From Hermatobates lingyangjiaoensis (Eukaryota; Arthropoda; Insecta; Hemiptera; Hermatobatidae): a DNA stretch of 64,000 nucleotides. Numbering within the stretch: position 1 is the first letter of the stretch; each line of letters begins with the position of its first letter. Positions 34,453-46,249 of this stretch are shown here, piece after piece. A program made the translations under genes and the position numbers. The notes under the pieces were generated by a model. It ran no database searches and was not told where the DNA came from. It was given only the letters and a program-made list of their open reading frames with translations. The stretch spans positions 3,279,501 to 3,343,500 of the forward strand of contig JAPFBL010000104.1 in the NCBI GenBank assembly GCA_026182355.1, in the 5' to 3' direction.

Positions 34453-36090
34453 TTACTTTACTATAAGTAAAGTATAGTGATCGTGAAAAAATTCGATCTC
34501 GAGATTTTGACGGAATTACATGTTTTGAGGTACCAGAAGTCGTTTTATGACGTTTTTACGATGATGTCTGTGTGTGTGTGGGTGGGTGGGTGGGTGGGTG
34601 CGTGTGTTAGCATTGCTTGTTACCACGCTACGGTCCAGAATCTTTGATGGATCAAGTTGATATTTTACACAAAAATGGGCCCCATTTAGACGAAGATCCC
34701 TATTGTTTGGGAAGAATTATGCATGATGGAAAAGTCACTTTTTTTGCCAAAAACCGTTTTTTTTAAAACATTTATTTCTCCTAAACTGATAACCCTAGAG
34801 TTTTGAAATTTTGACATTATCTTTGAAGTTACAAATGCAACAAACGAAAAATATATTCAGAATTTTAAATCAACAGGAAATATTTTTTTTTCAATAAAAT
34901 GTAAAAATTTTGACTTATAATTCAATCTCAAACCTTGTGAGAGCGATACAAGCCATACTGTTAGATGGATCAAAATGAAAGTATGCCTAAAAATAAAACA
35001 TTATGTGGAAAATGAGTTGAAATATTTTTTTCCAAAATTACATTTGCGAAAGGGGCGTTACAGTACGATTTGTGTTTTCAGAAAATGATTTTTTGACGCT
35101 AAACGGCTCGTTAAAAAATAATGAAAATTTCACCAAAAATGGAACAAAAAATTAGCAATTCACAAAAAAAAATTCATGAAGTTTCAATTACGGGAAAGAG
35201 CAATAACGATATAAAAACTGTTTGTTTATTCTAGACTAAGAGATCACTTGCTATACTTGTCGAATTTTTTGTATTTTTTTACATTGTTTACATTGACTTA
35301 GAAATTTCTTGAGCGAATCCACTGAGATAAAATTGATGTTTCTAATGGAAAAATGAAAATATATTATTGACTTATAAGAGTTGTAAGAGGAATAATATTG
35401 TGCAGGTAAATGATAACACTCATAAAAAAAAAATTCGTATATATGTTATTTGACAAAGGGGAAGGAAAATGATCTTATTAAGTACTAAGAAGCCATAAAA
35501 TTCCCAGTATAATAATTCTGTTAAAAACCTAAAATGTAAAAGATAATTCAAAATTGAAATCTTTCGTTTAGAGATTAATAACTGTAATTATCGTACATCT
35601 TTAATTAACAAATCACCTTAAAACAACATTTTCTTCGCTGTTTAAGAAGTTTTTCAGAGAAAAAAAGAGTATTTTACTGTTTCAAATTTAAAAATTTTAC
35701 ATTAATATTCAATGTAGAAGGATGTCAAGTAAACGATGTAAGAAATCTACTGGCTATTTGAACAATAGCCATGTACTCTTGTAGGATACTATTTCGTTTC
35801 AAGAAATGTTCACTTTGGTTTTTCAAAAATGTTATTACTGCTGTAGTTATACTAATGAAATTATTTGCAAATAATAAATTATTTGTGATGTACAAAAATA
35901 AGCTTATAAATTGAAATGTCCTTCAATCACTATCTGTACTACCTCAGGAATGACAGGCTAATAATTATATCCCATTTAGATGTTTACGTTATGCTTAAAT
36001 GAGACGTTATGTTTTATATACTCAAGAAATTTGACATTAAGTTACTTATAGTAAAGTAGAGTGTAGGCCACTCCAGATTTTCTTTTACTG
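34453..36090 (+). repeat. Hairpin-ended repeat family, full-length copy (about 1.6 kb)
   Basis: The left end contains ACTTTACT-ATA-AGTAAAGT, an 8-bp stem with a 3-base loop, followed by ATAGTGATCG and ATCTCGAGATTTTGACGG. The right end contains GTTACTTATAGTAAAGTAGA, the same hairpin motif inverted, followed by GTGTAGGCCACTCC. Inside: a (TGTG)(GGTG)n microsatellite (34570-34605), then AT-rich sequence without an open frame. Other copies: 55005-56690, 56691-57478 (minus), 20035-20515 (minus), a diverged 10560-11050, a fragment at 42030-42250, and end-only matches at 46250 and 47950. I take it for a non-autonomous transposon of unknown superfamily. Confidence 0.75.
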
Positions 36091-37149
36091 CTTTTGGTAT
36101 TGATTTTTTTTATTATAGATTGATAAAGTCATTATGATGCTAATCAATATTATATGTATATTATAATTATTAAATTAAAATTAAAAATTTAAAGCGAACC
36201 CCATTTTCTGTATTGATGTTTGCGAGACTGATAAATTGGATACTAAGAACCAACTTCCTCCTATCAGGGTGCACCTAGAAAAGGACCTGTCTAAGTGACA
36301 TATTAGAAATATCAATAAAATATATATGGGATATGAAAAAAGATAATAGCGCTATAAATTGTTAGAGGGATGTATCAAAGAACTATACAATACAAAGCTA
36401 GAATCAAAAATAAATAACAATAACAGCAAATGAAATAATGAAAGAGAGGCAAAGTAACTTGAAAAGAAACGATGTTATAAAATTCAAACATGAAATAAAA
36501 TGTTAAAAAAGAATAAGAAATAATAGAAAAGGCACATGGGAAAATTAGTATGTAAATCATTATAACGGAATAAATCGTGATAACGGAACCAAAATTAAGT
36601 GTAAAAGATAGAATAAACATGAAAGGTTATATATAAGATTTTATGAAGTTATAGAAAACTGCAAATATAGGTGAAATATGGTTGACAGTGACCAATAATT
36701 TCTGTCTGAAGACCGTGAAAACCAAGACCACAGTTCGCTTTAATAAAACATGTTTTACTATCATTTTTACGGGCAAATTAACACTAGTAAAATTCCTTAG
36801 ACTAGTGTTAATTGTTTATGTAAAAAGGTATGGTTACAACAAAAAGCATCGAAAATAGATATCAAATACATATTAACTCCAAGGTATTCCGAAATAGTTG
36901 ATTCATACATTAAAGAATATTAATAAGAATAGCGATATATTCATTTCGTTTGTAATCAAGTATTTTTAAGTTGTTACTGTTAACATTGTAGTCCATATTG
37001 AATTTGTTGTTGTTGAAAATATTATAGTATTATCAGGTTTTTTAGCCCTGATAAAGATGTATAAATACATCCTAACGCTGGCGGAATAAGGAGAACTTCA
37101 TTAATAAGTCATAGCTCTTAAAAAAAAAAAATCAATACTGTATTTATAA

Positions 37150-37245
37150 CGAGTTGGGTTTTTGACTCTGACGAAGACCGCTTGTTACGGTTGAAAGATC
37201 TTAGTCTTGTTTTCCCATTTCTTATTGTGGTTTGATCATTGATAT
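37150..37245 (+). repeat. PLE-type terminal segment, best-preserved member of its family
   Basis: GAGTTGGGTTTTTGACT leads into CTGACGAAG, stem ACCG...CGGT and TGAAAGATCTTAGTC (37168-37200), then TTTTCCCATTTC and GGTTTGATCATTGATATATA ending in (TA)n. Relatives: 16235, 21660-22015 and 26690. Confidence 0.65.
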
Positions 37246-37289
37246 ATATATATAAAACATGATTTATTTTCTTGACCCCTTTATTTATA

Positions 37290-37415
37290 TGATGTTATTT
37301 TTTGAGGGTTGAGGTCTAATAATTTAAACTAGTCCTTTTGTAGACTAAATATATGTCGAAACGTCGGCAAAAGGACTAGTTTAAAATCATTAGACCTCAA
37401 CACTCAAAAAATTAA

Positions 37416-37418
<3 letters not shown>
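37290..37418. repeat. Short palindrome with ACGTCGG hammerhead-like core
   Basis: Arms 37290-37340 and 37368-37418 (TTGAGGTCTAATAATTTAAA...TAGTCCTTTTG and its mirror) enclose TAGAC-TAAATATAT-GTC-GAAACGTCGG. The core is inside the loop on one strand only, unlike the other palindromes. (TA)n follows. Confidence 0.6.
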
Positions 37419-37448
<30 letters not shown>

Positions 37449-37452
<4 letters not shown>

Positions 37453-37632
37453 AAATAAAAAACGAAGGAAACACACAGAAAGACACAGACATAACTCACA
37501 TCGATATTTCGACAATCGTCGTCATCAGGAGGTGCGAAGAGCGAAGAGCGAACTGATGACGACGATTGTCGAAATATCGATGTGAGTTATGTCTGTGTCT
37601 TTCTGTGTGTTTCCTTCGTTTTTTATTTTATT
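37449..37632. repeat. Palindrome of PLE terminal segments (arms 80 bp, spacer 24 bp)
   Basis: Arms 37449-37528 and 37553-37632 are virtually identical inverted copies. Each has CTGATGAC-GAC-GATT-GTC-GAAATATCGATG (37553-37582 plus; mirrored at 37499-37528) and TGTGTCTTTCTGTGTGTTTC. The spacer GAGGTGCGAAGAGCGAAGAG is all that remains between them. The same family forms the palindrome at 51539-51759. Confidence 0.9.
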
Positions 37633-37657
37633 GTAAAAAAGTCCGCTGGACCGTTTC

Positions 37658-37691
<34 letters not shown>

Positions 37692-37806
37692 CGTTGAATA
37701 GCTGACCGTATTTCGCTGATGTCATTTTCTTCACTAGTTTTTCAAGGTTTCTGAATACCTTCTTCTTTCCTTCATCCAAACGCTGGAGAATGTTAATTAA
37801 GTTATA

Positions 37807-37842
37807 ACCGACATGTTTCGACTGGCTTCCAGTCATCTTCAG
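37807..37842 (-). ncRNA. Hammerhead-like ribozyme core (mirror copy)
   Basis: Inverted duplicate of the core at 39151-39186, identical in box, stem and cleavage triplet. Confidence 0.63.
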
Positions 37843-37900
37843 GGTGATTAATTAAACAAAGAGGAAAATTATTAGTCTTTGGAGTTGGTATTAAAACACA

Positions 37901-38585
37901 TTATATAGTAGAAGTTTGAAGTAGCTGCTCTTGGGCCTGATTCGCAAGGGCTACTGACTGAGGTGGGGTGGATGGTGGGGTGGGGGTACTGACAGTTAAC
38001 GGTTTTTTCATCCAATCAGGCGCGTATAGTTTAAGTACTCTCTCGCTACTACCCGTTTGAATATTTATTGTAGGTTTATTCTGTTTAATTATTATTGCTT
38101 CTGCGATTTGCAGCCGATTGAAGTTGTTTTCTTTTCTAATTATTTTAGTTCCACTCACGAGTAGGTCTCTAGTTATTTTGGTATTATGCTTGTCCTCTGA
38201 ATGTTTCTTGGGACCGCCTATAGAAAGGTGCATGGTAAGTCTTCTCGACAGTGATGTAGTTGTCATCCCAATGTATGAATCGTTGCAGGGCTCACGGTCC
38301 CCGATTTGACAGGTGTATTCATACACGAGATTAGACTCCTTCAGTTGAGAATCTTTAACCTTATTGCTATTTCTCATCACTAGGCTGCTTATGGTGGGGC
38401 TCCGATAATAGGTTATTAAGGCGACCTTATCCTCGGGTGAGGTGCATTTTATATTCTTCTTAATTATATCCTTGAGTACGCGTTCGTCTATTTTGTGGTC
38501 TTCCGAATACTGATTTTCGTAATAAAGGTTATGTGTTATGCCTGTTATTTGGTTATCGGTTTGACTGATGTGTTTCGAATTGAGA
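37901..38585 (-). pseudogene. PLE C-terminal linker and GIY-YIG endonuclease (left copy)
   Basis: The frame reads NQYSEDHKIDERVLKDIIKK, ITYYRSPTISSLVMRNSNKV, LVYEYTCQIGDREPCNDSYI, GMTTTSLSRRLTMHLSIGGP and KITRDLLVSGTKIIRKENNF, then LQIAEAIIIKQNKPTINIQT, and ends in a Pro/Thr-rich tail (STPTPPSTPPQSV). VYEYTC and SYIGMT are the GIY and YIG halves, RRL holds the catalytic Arg, and the AEAIIIK block holds the catalytic Glu. The frame is intact to the stop but lacks the reverse transcriptase. The frame as it continues beyond 38585 is chimeric, reading into the right arm. Confidence 0.9.
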
Positions 38586-39092
38586 TATCGGAGCCCCACC
38601 ATAAGCAGCCTAGTGATGAGAAATAGCAATAAGGTTAAAGATTCTCAACTGAAGGAGTCTAATCTCGTGTATGAATACACCTGTCAAATCGGGGACCGTG
38701 AGCCCTGCAACGATTCATACATTGGGATGACAACTACATCACTGTCGAGAAGACTTACCATGCACCTTTCTATAGGCGGTCCCAAGAAACATTCAGAGGA
38801 CAAGCATAATACCAAAATAACTAGAGACCTACTCGTGAGTGGAACTAAAATAATTAGAAAAGAAAACAACTTCAATCGGCTGCAAATCGCAGAAGCAATA
38901 ATAATTAAACAGAATAAACCTACAATAAATATTCAAACGGGTAGTAGCGAGAGAGTACTTAAACTATACGCGCCTGATTGGATGAAAAAACCGTTAACTG
39001 TCAGTACCCCCACCCCACCATCCACCCCACCTCAGTCAGTAGCCCTTGCGAATCAGGCCCAAGAGCAGCTACTTCAAACTTCTACTATATAA
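38586..39092 (+). pseudogene. PLE GIY-YIG endonuclease (right copy)
   Basis: Residue-for-residue the same as the left copy from RSPTISSLVMRNSNK to the stop at 39092. It lacks the 59 or so residues that the left copy retains upstream. The apparent start at 38568 is in junction sequence and not a real start codon of the element. Its intact frame and identity to the left copy imply a recent event. Confidence 0.9.
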
Positions 39093-39150
39093 TGTGTTTT
39101 AATACCAACTCCAAAGACTAATAATTTTCCTCTTTGTTTAATTAATCACC

Positions 39151-39186
39151 CTGAAGATGACTGGAAGCCAGTCGAAACATGTCGGT
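39151..39186 (+). ncRNA. Hammerhead-like ribozyme core in the PLE junction region
   Basis: CTGAAGAT is followed by a perfect six-pair stem GACTGG-AAG-CCAGTC, then GAAA and CATGTC. In hammerhead terms this gives the CUGANGA box, stem II, the GAAA box, a minimal stem III (AC/GU) and a GUC cleavage triplet. One extra U separates the box from stem II. A flanking stem I between the following GGTTATAAC and the preceding AATCACC is not obvious. The mirrored copy is at 37807-37842 on the minus strand. Confidence 0.65.
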
Positions 39187-39340
39187 TATAACTTAATTAA
39201 CATTCTCCAACGTTTGGATGAAGGAAAGAAGAAGGTATTCAGAAACCTTGAAAAACTAGTGAAGAAAATGACATCAGCGAAATACGGTCAGCTATTCAAC
39301 GAAATATGCTTAAAAGAAGGACTGCTTCCAAATTTTACAA
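39157..39340 (+). pseudogene. PLE N-terminal start of a following unit
   Basis: The frame NILQRLDEGKKKVFRNLEKL, VKKMTSAKYGQLFNEICLKE, GLLPNF resembles the conserved N-terminal block of PLE proteins (basic helix, then F..xC...xLxPxF). It begins right after, and in frame overlaps, the hammerhead-like core, then is cut off by (TA)n at 39340. The same block occurs mirrored at 37691-37800 and in another family at 54446-54569. It shows that the hammerhead lies between the C-terminus of one unit and the N-terminus of the next. Confidence 0.75.
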
Positions 39341-39351
39341 ATATATATATA

Positions 39352-39391
<40 letters not shown>

Positions 39392-39419
39392 CTCAATATA
39401 ACTGAAATTACTTGTATAA

Positions 39420-41410
39420 TTTCATTCCAGTTGTATTACTCGAGTAATCTATGTCTCCTTGGGAGTTCTAACTTGAGCGCAAAACTTATAGCTAAAATGA
39501 AGACTTATAACTATATGCAGTCATTTAATGGAGAATTGTAAAATGACCATTCATGTGTCTCTATGTTCATCATATAGCTTCAAAAACAGCCTAAAACGAT
39601 GAGTGTTAAAACCAACAGATATTTACTAAATCGAAAAAACTCAAAATATTAACTTATAAAGGTAATGTAATGTGGTGATACAAAAAATATAGACTGGTTT
39701 ACAATCAATTTCACTAAATATAGAGTATCTATCAAAAATAATAAAGAAGCAATTTAATTAATGGATTTTTTTCAAGGGACACTATGATTTCCTAATTGTA
39801 AAATGTAATCTGAAACACTGTACATTTAGTTCATTATAATAGAAGTGATGATTTCAAATAGCTGTGGCTCAGTAATATTAAGAAAAGGAACATATACATT
39901 AATTTAAATGTTAACTTGATTTCCAATCATATCATCAGAAGGTCATAATGACTAATGAGATAGATTGGTAATACTCATTAAAATATGACTCATTAAAGCT
40001 GTGATGGAATATGTCATCGAGTTCTGAATTAGATGAATTTGCAGTGATTATATTATTCATTGAGTGAGAGATTACAAATAATATTTGAGAGAGATATTAC
40101 AAATAATATTAAAATAACTGAAAGTCATATACTAAATTATTTTATTTGATTTTATATATTGTTTGAATTAGATTGTATTTTGTTAAATATATTAATTAAA
40201 AATATATATTTGTTAATTATATTAATTTGCTAAATTTATATTTTTTGTTAATATAAAATATATTAATGATTTTTGTAATAATTGCCATCAAAATGGATGA
40301 GTCGATTAATAATTGATATATGATTATTGTAGTAGTTATAAGACAAATTTGCTTTTAATAATATAAAACTCAAAACTTTATTGTTTTTAATTAACAAATT
40401 AAGGAAAACAAATCAGTCAAGTGAGTAGTTTGACATTAATAGTTTTGTTTTTTTTTTTGCTGTTTTCCTCTTTTAAGTTAACAATACGAGAGCAATTTTT
40501 GGTTTCTAAAATAAACAGACTTATTCCTTATTTTCCAGAGGGGAAAAGTCTGCATTTAGTTGGACATTGAATACAATACAGTGGGGCTCCAACATACATT
40601 CTTGGTAGGTGAATGGAAATCTGTAGTTGTATATTATATTCCGTATCACGTGCTTAAAGCATACATTTTCATAATGGAACAACTTCTCTTTTACCAAATC
40701 ATGTTTGCTGCTGAGTAATGTATTGGTGTGAAATCTGAAAAGTTTGCTGAGATTATTTTGTTTTCATTACTAATTATTATTTGATATCCAAGTAAATTTT
40801 TACTTTCTCAATTTTATTGACTCTTTCCATTTTCAAACCCTTCTTGATATCCCTGATTTTGGCACATATGTTAGTTTAAAAGCTTATAAAGAAGCACATA
40901 TGAAATAGTACGGATATATCTCTTTCGTGCCTATTATATCCATAGGTACGGATAATAAGATTGTTCGTTTTTGCATTTTTAATTATTTTTTAATACCTTT
41001 AGTTAACTCTCACTGTTTTTATTATACCTATATGGTATGAGTGAGTTTGCGCGCGCGTTGTGTGTATTTCTGTAATCTTAGAAGTTTTCCAAAGGCAGTT
41101 ATGTAGTGGTTGAATAGATAGAAGTAAGTTTAAAGAATACGTTTCAAATCAGGAAACAACTTTGAAAGATAGACAAAAGGAGTTCAGGAATGAACGAAGT
41201 CAAAGATGAAAAATAATAGACAAAAGAAAAAAAAGGAGTAAAAATGAACAAACATCCATAGAATTAGAGGTTGGTAATCCAGGAATCCCAGGTGCACCAT
41301 TACTTTTACAAAATCCAGAACGTTCAACATGTACCAAGAAAACCATAAACCTGATAATTGAGCAACTTTCCATCCATAAGTGTTTTTAAGAAAAACCTTC
41401 CAACCCATTT
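39420..41410. other. AT-rich intronic sequence
   Basis: No element end or coding frame recognised. Includes the dense AT stretch 40120-40300 and a short (GC)n-like patch at 41050. Confidence 0.45.
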
Positions 41411-41422
41411 GGTGATTAAAGT

Positions 41423-42342
41423 CAGGGCTGTGGAGCCGGAGTCGGCTGATCTCTCCCGACTCCGACTCCAACTCCTCACTTATTGAAGTGACCCGTGTAC
41501 ATGAAAAGAAAATGATAAAACATGATTAGTTAGTCCAAGTAGGAATTTTTCTCTTCCAGGGGATCTCATTCATGGCCATCTGGAACATTACATGGCCAGT
41601 GGATCTGTTACATTTAATGTTGATTATTTGACCACCTACTACATTGAAGAATTAAGCCAAAGTTTTCGTTTGAGACTTTAAAATATTCCTGTTTTGTTTG
41701 AAAATGTCAGAAACATTTAAAAAAAAATATCGCCGAGAAATTAGCTTAAAATTAATATCCATTCGGTAATATAGAACAACAGAGTCCATTCTTTATGCTA
41801 CAATATTACCCAAAGATAATACCCTTCGTAAACACAAAAAAATATACATCTGATATCAAGTTTTGTTCAAAGGTGCAACAAATATATCGATTAGAGTATT
41901 TTGTTAGACAAATCCATCTTACTATAATAGAAATTATAGGTTTAATTGGCGTAGATTTTTTAAATGTAAAATTTTAATCTTCTTACATCTCTTATTAAGT
42001 CGTTAAATCATTTCAAATTATTTCATTAATCCTCTAAACATCAATTTTAGTTCAGTCTATTCAGTTAAAAAATTTCTAAGCCAATGTAAATAAATCCGAC
42101 AAGTATAGCAGATGATCCATTAGTCCAGGCTGAATATTCTGTTATGATAGTTTTATTACTCTTTGCGGTAATTGAAATTTCACGAATTATTTTTTATAAA
42201 TTATTATCATTATTTTTACAAATTACTAAATCTTATTATTATTATCCTCCTGTTATCTGTTTTTTGTAAATAAAAAGAAGAGATGGAGTCGGCTGTTAAA
42301 AAATAGAGGAGTCAGAATCAGTCCTGCGACTGCACAGCCTTG
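41423..42342. mobile_element. hAT-like non-autonomous transposon (0.92 kb) with 8-bp target duplication
   Basis: The ends are CAGGGCTGTGGAGCCGGAGT on the left and, inverted, CAAGGCTGTGCAGTCGCAGG on the right. GGAGTCGG/CCGACTCC words follow in the subterminal regions. ATTAAAGT (41415-41422) and ATAAAAGT (42343-42350) flank it, an 8-bp duplication with one mismatch, as expected for hAT. No transposase frame is present. Its interior (about 42030-42250) contains part of the hairpin-ended repeat family in minus orientation. Confidence 0.75.
42030..42250 (-). repeat. Fragment of the hairpin-ended repeat inside the hAT-like element
   Basis: TTTCTAAGCCAATGTAAA, CGACAAGTATAGCAGATGAT and GGTAATTGAAATTTCACG match, in order, the region at 55810-55960 of the minus copy. 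Neither hairpin is included, so it was either captured by, or inserted in, the hAT-like element. Confidence 0.65.
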
Positions 42343-42359
42343 ATAAAAGTTGCCGTTTT

Positions 42360-43390
42360 GAGTCCAAAAAAAAAAAAAGGATTGACAAAAAAAGGTGATA
42401 GTCTGTAGTCGCTGCTTAGCCACATAGCTAACTTGGAATAATTAATAACCTGCTGTACTCGCTCGATTGCTCTACTTCGACTTCAAATCTTTTATCACAG
42501 TCCAGTATACAATTTTTCTTTTTTTATTACTTAATAATGAAATTTGTAGATATTTTAATGAGTTAAAGCGTATATAACGACAATAAAGGTCTTATAAAAA
42601 CAAACGCCGACACATCTATTTCATGAAGCTCTCGAGCGATGGTTGCCTAGCAAAAATGTAGCAATCTATCTCCACGTTTCCTCCTTTAGCATATCTTATT
42701 ACCAGATACACTGGTGTTAGTGTGTTTTTGTGAGGATAGAACATTCAAGGATTAATATTTTATTAAAAATTCAAAAGTTACATCTGTGGTAACATGCGAA
42801 TATTAGCGAATTTTTTAAGAACTTAAAATATTGGGAGAGTATATTACACTGAAAATAACAAATAATTTATCCATACAAGCCTGAAATTTTAGCCAAATAA
42901 GAGTTTCATGAGAGTCCACGTACTTATCACAAAATTAAACTAATAAAATCAACTACAAAAATTTTTGTTTAAAAGATACAAAAATGCTTCTATCTTAAAG
43001 AAACGACTCCAGACTGCTTGTTATATAAACAAGGGGTCATGATATATGCCTTCTAATATATTGAACCTTCACTGATATAATCCAAGAACTACAGAACCTA
43101 TTACATTAATATAGTGGAAAAATAATTAGTGGAAGTATAATATTAATATAAAAATCCGTCTTCCCACATGAATCAGTGTTGTAGCCTACCAGCCAGTTTG
43201 GATATTGTGATTCTTTAAGTCAAGTTAGACAGATTTCTATAGGGTTTTCAATCTATTAAGACGGTGTTGCAATTGATAAAGTCCGTGTTGCAACTTGGAC
43301 TCATAGATTAACATACATGAAAAACCCTATATAATAACAATATTTTCTTTTGTGGTACGAACCATTTGCCAGTTAATGGATCTACTACCG
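42360..43390. other. AT-rich intronic sequence
   Basis: No gene seen. At 43235-43330 there is an imperfect inverted repeat (TATAGGGTTTTCAAT...AAAAACCCTATA) around two copies of GTGTTGCAA. Confidence 0.4.
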
Positions 43391-43399
43391 CAGAAATTA

Positions 43400-44030
43400 T
43401 GACCTCTAAAGTCTGTCCTCAGGAGGCGTGTTATCGCACTTCATGTGGTGAATAACTGTGCATGACCTACTGGACGCCCTAAAAAATGAAAGTTATGATA
43501 CCCAAGTTTATGCAGACGACCTTGTTTTTATAAGAAGTAGAAAGCGGTACTGCCTTAAAGATTTTACTGCATGCTTTCCCAATTATGAAAGACGGGTAAA
43601 GGAGAAAGGTTTGCATATAAATGTACCTAAAAGGGTTGTTATTTCTTTCTCAAGGAGACGCTTTTTCAGAAATGGTTTTGTTTAATGTATTAAGCTCAAA
43701 GTATTACGATATGGAAATATTCTTTGAGTCTCTTAGGATGAAAGACAAAATTAGAAAAGCCATCAACCAGACATATTGGGCTTGACCACAAACCAACTTG
43801 TTTCCTGCACAAATTTCTATAGTATAGTTCTTATTGCCGATAAAACCAATGTCATATTGGCATAATAACTATGGAATTAAGTGAGTCGAGAAATAAGAGG
43901 AGCCTAACGATCGATCTTACTTGCAGCATTGAAAAACTATTAAACGCCACATACTAACATAATTTTATAGTGAAAGATTAATTGCCATCTATGGAACTAG
44001 TTACATTATTTCTACACTACAGTGCCATAT
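43400..44030 (+). pseudogene. Jockey-group LINE reverse transcriptase, heavily decayed
   Basis: With frameshifts, the plus strand reads GGVLSHFMW, ITVHDLLDALKNESYDTQVY, ADDLVFIRSRKRY and ERRVKEKGLHINVPKRVV. GGVLSxxxW is RT4 and VYADDL is RT5 with the catalytic Asp pair. The weaker RMKDKIRKAINQTYWA at about 43735 would be the thumb. The family resembles arthropod jockey/R1-type LINEs but differs from the element at 3556. Only the middle of the RT is recognisable. Confidence 0.65.
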
Positions 44031-45089
44031 AATGTAACTGTTCTGTAGAAATAAAGTAAAAACTGTTTAAAACATATACTATTAATAACATAACGTATAT
44101 TATATAGGGTGATCATAACATAAAATGGTTTGAAATTTAATGGAGCTAAACAGTAATATTTCAGCATACATGATCCCAGACACCATAGCCTTCATAGATT
44201 ATTTTAGAGATGTCGTCCAAGTGATTACAAATATGTTACTTACCTGAATTAGAAGCTTCCTGATTTCAAGAAAAGACTTCCAGTTTGATTTGTTGACAAA
44301 CTTTCAACAATGAGATCAGTGTGTATAAGTTAACTCTCACGTGGATATCAGGACCCAAGGGGATACAGGGAAATGATAAAATGTACTTTTGAAAAAGGTT
44401 GAAGCCTTGTAAAGTACTGTCAGGCTGGAGCATTTTTACCTATAAATGGATCAAGATGGAAACAGATAAAATGTCTAATAATCTAATATATGATAATCGA
44501 ATTTAATATTACTTGAGTTTGTAGAGAAAATAATAAATTTTGAATAGAAGGATTTAGAAATGTATGTATGAGGAACCTGTCATAGTCTCCTTCAGTATAA
44601 CTTATAAAGGCTGAAGTTAACATCTTAGGAACACTTTCCGTATAGTGAAGCGGAAACCTTTGAACACACATACTCCATGTTAAGGTAGTAACATTTAAGA
44701 ACTTAAACATTTTTGGAAACTCATATCTGAAACCTATAGAAGTGAGAAATATTAACTCAAAAGACAATTATTAAGATTACTGAAGAACTAAAAATCAGAA
44801 GCTGGTTTTAGAAAGGCAAAAGGATAACATGACAGTACAGATTTGACTGCAGTGCAGACGATTATGATAGGCTTGAAGCCCACAGTTTCATCATAATAAC
44901 GTGTCAGATGATTTTAGATCAATCAATATAACTTTCAAAGTGGATATAAGTACAATAAATAAACTAAATCATCCATTAGTTATGTTTTTGTTTGATAATA
45001 CTTTACCGGCATTGTTGAGATTACACCTACAAAATAGATACATTAAAAGAAAAATCAAAACTTAGTTGACTGTGAAGGAGTTTGAAATT

Positions 45090-45185
45090 ATCTTTGATTA
45101 CAGTGAAGTTGAGTGTAGGCTTCTCCACATGTTTTTAGATGCCAATTGTGATTGCTACTTTTTTTTATTTTTGTTACATCTTTAG
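45090..45185 (+). repeat. Possible right end of a hairpin-ended repeat
   Basis: GATTACAGTGAAGTTGAGTGTAGGCTTCTCCAC resembles the right end of the copy at 34453-36090 (AGTAAAGTAGAGTGTAGGCCACTCCAG), followed by a T-rich stretch as in the other copies. The hairpin itself is mutated. Confidence 0.4.
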
Positions 45186-46249
45186 AAAATTGTTTATCTA
45201 CATAATGGTTTTATAAATTCATTATTACATAATAATTTGGTTCTTCAAAAGATTTCAAGTTTTTAGTACATTTGTAGGACTAAAAATAGAACAGTCTATA
45301 TGCATACCTCTACAAAGAAAAACATTTCAATTAGTAAATGGCAAAAGCAAAATATATTATAATTTTATTTAAAACTGATACAATATCTGAACTAGTGATT
45401 GAGCGTTATATAAGAATTGGATACAAGTCATATTTATAAAAGTTGATTGGAGAGATGGAGACTACGTGATAATGGAGACAAGAGTGTCACGTTTCATTGG
45501 TGCCAGATACGTGATCCGTTAAGAGTTGTCTGGTTATTTATATTATGCTCTGACTAATTTTATAAGTTACATCATTTTATTCTCAAAAACTCAATATGGT
45601 TCTAACATGCCAAATGTATACTCAATAATTTTACAAAAAATAATGATTACAGCTTAAAAATAACATGTATATGAACTAGATTATATTTCACATTTCACTT
45701 CTAAATGAAAGTTGTAATTCAGTTTGGTAAAAGAATAGCATTTCTAGAAGAGCACTATCAAAAATATTACGTATGATTAATATTATTTTTTGTTTTATCT
45801 TTCGTATAATGCAGAATAATTTTGAATTTATGAATTTATAAAACGATTTATTCGTTATTGGTTTTACTAAATGATGACCACTTCATTATATTTTACTATT
45901 TCGTTGAAAAAATTCTTTCCATTCTCTTAACAAAATATTTATATTCTTTTTAATTATCAAACTTATAGACATTTGGAATTCTGTGATGTATCTATAATGA
46001 TATATCAATTAATATCTATAAGTTGAATATTATTTTGATTATAGGATATGGTAATATAGCTATAAGATTTGAAAACACACTTGGACTAATGAATAATCTA
46101 CTGAATTATTGGATTGCTTATTAACTTGGAATGTTGATATCACATACGTCAAGCAAAATTGTTATTTAAATATTAATAAAAGAATTTTGAAGATATTTTA
46201 GTGATTAAATTGGTTTGTGCTCATGGTAATTGACAGCATAATAATTTGT

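Larger units (their letters stand above)
37691..39302. repeat. Large inverted duplication of a PLE 3' half (arms 717 bp, spacer 178 bp)
   Basis: Left arm 37691-38407 and right arm 38586-39302 mirror base for base with constant coordinate sum, so no indels separate them. Read outward, each arm holds the PLE C-terminus, its stop, 58 bp of spacer, a hammerhead-like core and the first codons of the next PLE unit, then (TA)n. The spacer 38408-38585 is extra coding sequence of the left, minus-strand copy only, so the two copies are truncated at different points. This fits the partial-tandem plus inverted arrangement known for Penelope. Confidence 0.93.

Noticed and set aside
37449..37632. CRISPR-like repeat
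   Set aside because: Only two inverted copies, eukaryotic context and a hammerhead-like core; palindromic PLE ends explain it fully.
37901..38629. A 242-codon PLE protein with a proper start at 38629
   Set aside because: The first residues come from the opposite arm of the palindrome, so the start and first 15 or so residues are chimeric.
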